The notes below the pieces were generated by a model. It was given only the letters and a program-made list of their open reading frames with translations. It ran no database searches and was not told the origin of the DNA. The position numbers and the translations under genes were made by a program. This document shows, one piece after another, positions 58,318 through 64,000 of a stretch of 64,000 nucleotides of DNA (position 1 is its first letter; the number at the start of each line of letters is the position of its first letter). This DNA comes from Lumnitzera littorea (lineage: Eukaryota; Streptophyta; Magnoliopsida; Myrtales; Combretaceae), in contig JAMXBB010000010.1 in NCBI GenBank assembly GCA_024138015.1, forward strand, positions 80,372,038 through 80,436,037, written 5' to 3'.

Positions 58318-61189
58318 TGTCACGACCAACTATCAATAAAGTTAAATATATCCTTTAAGTTCAAATCAAAGTTAACTTAAAAATGAAGTTACTTCGATAT
58401 CTTTATCGAATTAATTATCCTAAAAAAAATTAGAATCATATTATAATATATAGTTTCGAAAGCTATTTCCATATATAGTTTTATAAGCATAATGTCTTTT
58501 CATTATTAAGTTTTCTAAAACATGTTATTTAAAAATGCCATTTAATTTTTTTTAATCAATCTTTTCTTTTATTATCATTATGACACATTAATTTAAAAAT
58601 TAATACAATATCTATAATTAGCATAAGTTATTCTTGAATTTATTTTGACATTCCATATATATGTACCTACATAACCTATATAATTCATAAAAAGTACAAA
58701 AATGTAAATCCACTATGGACACCATTCTCCTTAATTATGTATAAGTTACAGTCTAATCCATTCATTACATTTGATTTGATTTGTTTTATTTTTATAGTAT
58801 AAAGTATGTTAGTTATTTATATTATGATGCCTCATTCTTATAGGTATAGTATTATTTATATTGCAATATTTTTTTTTTTCAAAAAAGAGTAATTATTTGC
58901 TCTCTAGCACAAGGCTTTTTCTTTATTATCAAAGCTGTTACACAATGCCATTTTCAAAGTCATTACACAATGCTTCATATGTTCTTCTTCTTCTTCTTTG
59001 TTCGGTATTTAAGTTTCTGGATGTGAAATTTGCAACTTTTGATGTTATATAATTTATCACTTTTGAACTTTCTTTATAGTCACACTTACTATTCTATATA
59101 TGGTGATTTATGATTGGTTAATGCTTTTCATCCATTAAAAAATAGTAATAAGAATTTGGCTATTTTCTCTATAACCTCAAGAACAATTGTAATTAAGAGG
59201 ATTACAAATGTAAGCCATACAGTCTTGAAGATGAAAATTTTAGAAGGAGTTCCCATAAAGAGTAAACCATATATGATGTACAGTAATTGAAAAGATCACA
59301 CACATAAACCAAACTAAATTGAAGAGCACCAAAAGCCAAAGGAGGGTTTTGGGGATTCAACTGATGTGCTACTTTTGAGTAACTGTCATGGATACTATCC
59401 ATAATCATCATATTATAATCTCATTTGAAAAAGCATTGCTTAACTCTAATGTTTGTGTTTTGTTTGCCACTCAATTGAGAACACTATCAAAATTCCATTT
59501 TCTATATATTGTAAAACCACAACTTATTATATTAATTATTATGTAAAACTACTATATGATTCATCTTATCTTATTGTATTTTTCCTCAAAGCTCTACATT
59601 CTTCTATATCCTTTAATTCCTTTTATTATGTAGATCATGTTTGTTAAATATATTTAGATAGCATAAAAATTCTTCATATGTTGTTATCTATGGATAATAC
59701 ATCAAAATTGTGAAGTACAATGAGTATAAAGTTTTATGGATATAGTTAAATTTTACATAAAAATACAACAGTTTAGCGTTTAATAATTAGCTTTATAATA
59801 TAATGTTTAATTTTTCTTTTTATACAAAAGTTCAACAATTTTTTTAGATAATAATATACATTAACATAATAATGGTAAGGCAAAATGACTATTACATCTT
59901 ATACAATCAAACTATAATAATATACATTAATTTATAACTATATCTATATTATTAAGTAAATAAGTGCAAATGGAGATATAGTATCTTGTGTTTTTTTTTT
60001 TTTTGTTAAGTAAATTAATTTTGAGATAATTAGCCCTAATGCCATTGGCTTCTTTGGCAATAACTATAGATTTTTTTTTTCCTTTTTGTATTTTGTTTTT
60101 GTTGGTAAAAATGTTTGAATTATGACTTTTTCTTTTTCTTTTTCACGTGCATTTTGTTGGTAATCTAATATGAAATTTTTATTTAAGAAATGCAATAAAA
60201 AAAAAAAGTAAAGACAAATAAATTTCCATAATGCTTTATTAATTACCAATGTTATTATGCCTTTGCCTCTTTAAGCATAATAAGTGATGGACTGGAATTG
60301 TAGTTTCTCAAATTTGATTTATTATTATTATGTTATATTCTAAATTATTTTAATATCTATTAATAAATGAAAGTTATATAACATATTATAATATGTTATA
60401 ATGTTCATTAATAAATGAATTAAATATTTTATTGGATGGTATTTTCTTGAAAATACATAAAACATTAAATTGTCTTCACGTTTATTATTTTCAAAAATAA
60501 GAAATTTATAATCATAACTTAGAATTTTATCCACGTACAGTATGGGCCCTTAACTAGTTCGATATAAAGTTGGATATTAGCCCGCTTATAGTTAAGTTAC
60601 TCATTAAAAATAGCATGCGAATTGGCTTAACCCGTAGTAAATTAGAACGGGGCCTCATGAAGGGATTCAATAAATTTACCTTGCCCAGCCCATCACTAGC
60701 ATTACCAAATCTACACTATGATTTTGCCCTAGCTTAGATTGTGGGCCCGAATCCCGGTTCTCTCTGGCATTGTTTGATGCACTTCTTTTCCGATTCTCAA
60801 GGTCGCCATTGAATATGACAATTAGCCAATGGGATGGGCCTAGCTCAACGGCTACCGATAAATACGGATCATATGATGCGTGATCGAGTAGGTCAGGGCA
60901 TTATAAACCTAGTCCCTTGATTTGAGGTTAGGAAAATAGTAAACACTACGTCTGAACACATGCAAGTATTAATAATTTTTTTAAATGAGTGATAATGAAA
61001 ATATTTATTTTTTATAAAAATATTAATTTTATTTTCATGTAGTATATTAATATCAACTATCATTAAAGCTTTTCTCTTATGCTTGATCCGATGGTAGTTG
61101 AACAGTGAGCATATCAAAAGTCAGCATTTACTCCCTTAAACAAATATGAGCCCCACATTCTGTATTGACGTAGCAACCATGTGAACATT
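58318..61189. other. AT-rich stretch, no gene recognised
   Basis: Short frames only; none is protein-like. Long T- and A-runs lie near 58868-58880, 59991-60004 and 60197-60208. The segment 60540-60900 is GC-richer and has no recognisable coding content. The left edge starts with tgtcacgacc, a typical LTR-like terminus, but no partner end was found. Confidence 0.5.
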
Positions 61190-61815
61190 GCGACGACGTG
61201 GACGATTAGCAATTTATTGATATTCTTTAGATACATTTAGTCAATTGATTTAACTAATTAAAAAAAACTGAAAAAAAAAAAGATAATAAGAAAAAAGAAA
61301 GATAAAAAATTAGAAAAAAAAAAAGAAAAGAAAAGAGAGAAGTAGAAAAAAAAAATAATAATTTAAAAAAAAAAAAGGAAACGTTTCATCAATGTTATCT
61401 CTCATGTAACATATAAAGATATATTACATTACGGCTAGATAATACTCCATTTTTTACTGTTGGAGATTATGGATTTGACTGTTAGTTTATTTATCCTTTT
61501 TGTTCTTGAAAAACAAATGCAAATTACATACAAGTAAAAAAAAAAAAAAAAGGAAAAGAAAAATTATGATGTACTAAAGAAAGATCCAAATACCTTTGAT
61601 GGGAAAAAAGATAAATAAAATTAGGCATTTCATCTTCAATGTATTAGTAAGGAAGTTTAACGGGTGCTTCTTGTGTATTGGCTGGATGAAAAAACTTAAT
61701 ATTTCTTCCTCTCTTTTTTTCTTTTTCTTATTTTTATTTTCTATTTTATATTTTTTTTTTAACATTAGTTAATTCAATCAATTATATATTGCAATATAGG
61801 CATCCATATCATCAC
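61190..61815. mobile_element. MITE-like element with A-rich inverted arms
   Basis: Left arm gcgacgacgtggacg (61190-61204) and right arm, read inwards from 61815, gtgatgatatggatg differ only by transitions. The arms continue with agtcaattgatttaactaat versus ataattgattgaattaactaat, then long A-runs. The target duplication is unclear and the superfamily is not assigned. The frame at 61574-61765 lies in the A/T-rich arm and is not a gene. Confidence 0.55.
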
Positions 61816-62783
61816 AATTCATAAATCACAATCATGTTAGTAAAAAAAGTAAACCCTTGTCATGAGATGAGAGGTTTATACTCTTAAAGTATCTGTATGA
61901 TGCTCAATCATCCTTTCTATTACATATGTACTCACGTTACGAATGGCAAGCAAACTTTTTCCTTTCTTACTTGCTTAAAACTTTTTGAAGCCCTTTCTAT
62001 CTTTAAAAGCTAGGAAAATAAAGAATTGTACGGTTATACAGTACATTTGAACTCACAAACCCATTTGCACCTCCTGAAATATTACCCCCTTCAATATTGT
62101 CACCAACCCCCTTATTTAAAAAGCTCAATTACCTTATTTGATTTCAACTTGCTATAAGTCGCAATCCAAAGCTTTTTGTAGCATACTGGTGAACTAGACG
62201 ATACTTATTATCTTACTTTTAGAGTAATAAGTAAGTTTAACTTGCACAAAAATGACCAATAAACCTAAAATTTATAAATAACATGAAATTAGATAGAGAG
62301 ATAATAATAAGTAAAAAAGATATAGGTGAGAATCGTAATTGAGTAGCATACTTTTATTAATAAGATTATAAGCCATGTGCATGAGGTGAATACTTTTTTG
62401 AATTAAAGTTCTTACTCATGCTTTTTGAGGGATAAGTGCTTGCTATTGAAAATTTTATGGCCATATAATTTTTAAAGTTTTTAGGAATGTTGGATGTAAT
62501 TTAGCCTTTTTATTCTTTCTTTTACATATAACTTCCGTTGAGAGTAACAAGGAGACTTTTTCCTTCTTGAGTGGACTTTGAAATGCAAAATTATTAAGAC
62601 TTCCCCGTTTCTTTCATCTACGAATGGAATTGAGAGTTTGATTATTCATGATTGACTATACATATTGATATGCTATCTATATTTATATTATTAAAGAAAT
62701 ATTTATTTATTTGTTTCTTCATATATCTATATATACACACACATATACATATATACATATATATAGGGAAAACCACCTCAAAA
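61816..62783. other. AT-rich sequence with CA/TA microsatellite
   Basis: No gene is seen. A simple repeat of ta, ca and catata units lies at about 62721-62765. Confidence 0.5.
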
Positions 62784-62789
62784 TTTATT
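62784..62789 (-). terminator. Poly(A) signal AATAAA for the frame at 62911
   Basis: An AATAAA (plus-strand tttatt) lies about 120 bp past the stop codon of the minus-strand frame, with a T-rich, gene-like 3' untranslated stretch between. Confidence 0.4.
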
Positions 62790-62910
62790 ATAACATCAAA
62801 GAAATGCAAGATGGATTACATCGTCAGAATCAAGCAAAACCCAAGTTAAAGATGAACCCACAATCTGAATAATCAAGAAGTTAAGAAAAGGGGTGGAATG
62901 AAAAGTACCA

Positions 62911-63144
62911 CTATTCATACTCGGAAAGGTAAATGAGACGATCCTTAATTCGTTTTGGTATTGACACTCTTTTTCCTTTATGCTGCTTGAGTCCGCTTGA
63001 CATTTTTTTTACACCTCTTCCATCTCTTTCAACTACTTTATAAAGTCCGAAGGCCAAAGAATTTGCATCATCCTCGTCCTTCGCCTCATTATTCACAAAT
63101 TTACCATTTGCACCAAGATTACAATCATCCTCAAGTAGAGCCAC
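62911..63144 (-). pseudogene. Possible 3'-terminal exon of an unidentified plant gene
   Basis: A 77-codon open stretch ends in a stop at 62911, followed by a plausible 3' untranslated region and poly(A) signal. The encoded tail is mixed and protein-like: an acidic N-terminal half (EAKDEDDANSLAFGLYKVV) and a basic C-terminal half (GLKQHKGKRVSIPKRIKDRL, ending YLSEYE). There is no ATG. A stop lies four codons before the first codon shown (GTG), and an in-phase acceptor-like GAG/GATGAT at 63130 could start the exon at 63129. It is unlike every retroelement protein in the window. I cannot name the family. It may be a true last exon whose upstream exons lie beyond 64 kb, a gene fragment, or chance. 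Confidence 0.35.
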
Positions 63145-64000
63145 GCGAGCAGATCAAATGGGGCTGATCAACCGTGGCTCGTTTAATTAATAAGCCAGAA
63201 TTTATTCACTTAATCCAATCCGTATAACCCATTTATACATTTCGATGGATACTCGACTTATTTAATTTATTTATATATTCTGTGGATTATAAAGCTAACT
63301 TACCTGCACATGAATAATCTATCATAAGCCAATTTTATACTACTTTTGACTATATTTTATTCATATCAATTATTTTTTGCCAGATAAATGGGTTACAATT
63401 CATAAGTAAAATAATTGTCAATTATTTTAAGCCGAATAAATATTTTGATATGCGAATTTGTTTTTGGATTGGCATACCAAATGACCCATGATTGAATAGC
63501 TTATTAGGTTTCGTAAATCAGAAAGAACACAACAAAAATAAAGCTACTATAAAACTTATATTCTATAGGATAAAATATATAACATTTAAAAGATACTTAA
63601 TCGTAAATATATTTTATACGGTAAAATAAATTCCTTCCAATATATTATTTCAAATCAATTTATTTTAGCTTCAAAATAAATATTGATAAATTTTAGTATT
63701 CACGAAAATTTCTTATCTCATTAATTGCACTATAATGTAGGTTTCTATATACAAAAGTAATGTATATTTAAATACAAACCAAGATAACCATTTAACAACG
63801 GTTATTGATCATCTAATGTAAACGTAATAAAAAAGTTGTAAATAGAAAACCAATATAAACTGATTACTGCGTAATTAAATATTTTTATCAACTGATATCC
63901 GATTAAATCATTGTATATCATGTTATTAATGTTTAATCGTTTTACTTGGTTTCTAAGATAAAATAAACTTAATAAGACTTGCTGTGACCATGAACTTATA
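63145..64000. other. AT-rich sequence, weak inverted repeat
   Basis: No coding sequence is recognised. The phrases taacccatttatac (63227-63240) and ataaatgggttac (63385-63397) are inverted to each other, as in hAT-type MITEs, but no borders or target duplication could be set. Confidence 0.4.

Noticed and set aside
58318..58327. Start of another LTR (tgtcacgacc)
   Set aside because: Only a ten-base match to an LTR-type terminus, with no opposite end or target duplication found.

Overview
This window is plant nuclear DNA. It is very AT-rich and packed with decayed transposable elements: Ty3/gypsy retrotransposons, hAT and Mutator-like elements, and plant-only element proteins. It looks like heterochromatic or intergenic sequence, probably from a dicot; I cannot name the species. 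I see no intact single-copy cellular gene. One short open frame near the right end (62.9-63.1 kb, minus strand), with a poly(A) signal behind it, is the only candidate for the tail of an ordinary gene. No rRNA, tRNA or CRISPR was found.

Layout from left to right. (1) 1-330 is an LTR remnant beginning with a 24-C run; 0.33-4.4 kb is AT-rich with nothing recognised. (2) 4397-11657 is an old LTR element with a 3.5-kb 5' LTR, a PBS, an acidic pre-gag frame and a zinc-knuckle gag. It has no pol and a truncated 3' LTR, with a TATAT target duplication. (3) 12.08-18.65 kb is a Tat-like gypsy element (+), interrupted by a 731-bp hAT-like insert with an 8-bp target duplication. (4) 19.0-27.1 kb holds a DUF7745-like pseudogene, a 521-bp Mutator-like element with long terminal inverted repeats, two minisatellites (about 37 bp and about 49 bp units), a 125-bp tandem duplication and an LTR-like promoter/poly(A) block. 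(5) 27.4-38.9 kb holds a PF04195-type ('putative gypsy-type transposon') pseudogene. A 7.6-kb chromovirus-like gypsy element (30015-37609) splits it, and that element's own 3' LTR is split by a 1.25-kb solo LTR. (6) 38.9-42.42 kb is a hAT element (-) with a BED-finger transposase relic. (7) 42.42-58.3 kb is a Tat-like gypsy element (-) carrying two solo LTRs of about 3.1 kb in opposite orientations, from the family seen in element 1. A gap of 88 Ns at 50303-50390 lies between two copies of the same 4,269 bases and is probably an assembly artefact. (8) 58.3-64 kb is AT-rich, with a MITE at 61190-61815 and the possible gene fragment.

The reading is of nested insertions, not cooperating genes. 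The order can be inferred from who interrupts whom: the minus-strand Tat-like element is older than its two solo LTRs, the PF04195 gene is older than the chromovirus, and the chromovirus is older than the solo LTR in its 3' LTR. Decay is dominated by C-to-T and G-to-A transitions: most stops are CAA/CAG/CGA/TGG-type losses, and each of the three reverse transcriptases has lost a catalytic aspartate as D to N. I found no new functional system. The points most worth following are the false duplication, the long-LTR family with conserved splice-like signals, and the minisatellites next to element genes.
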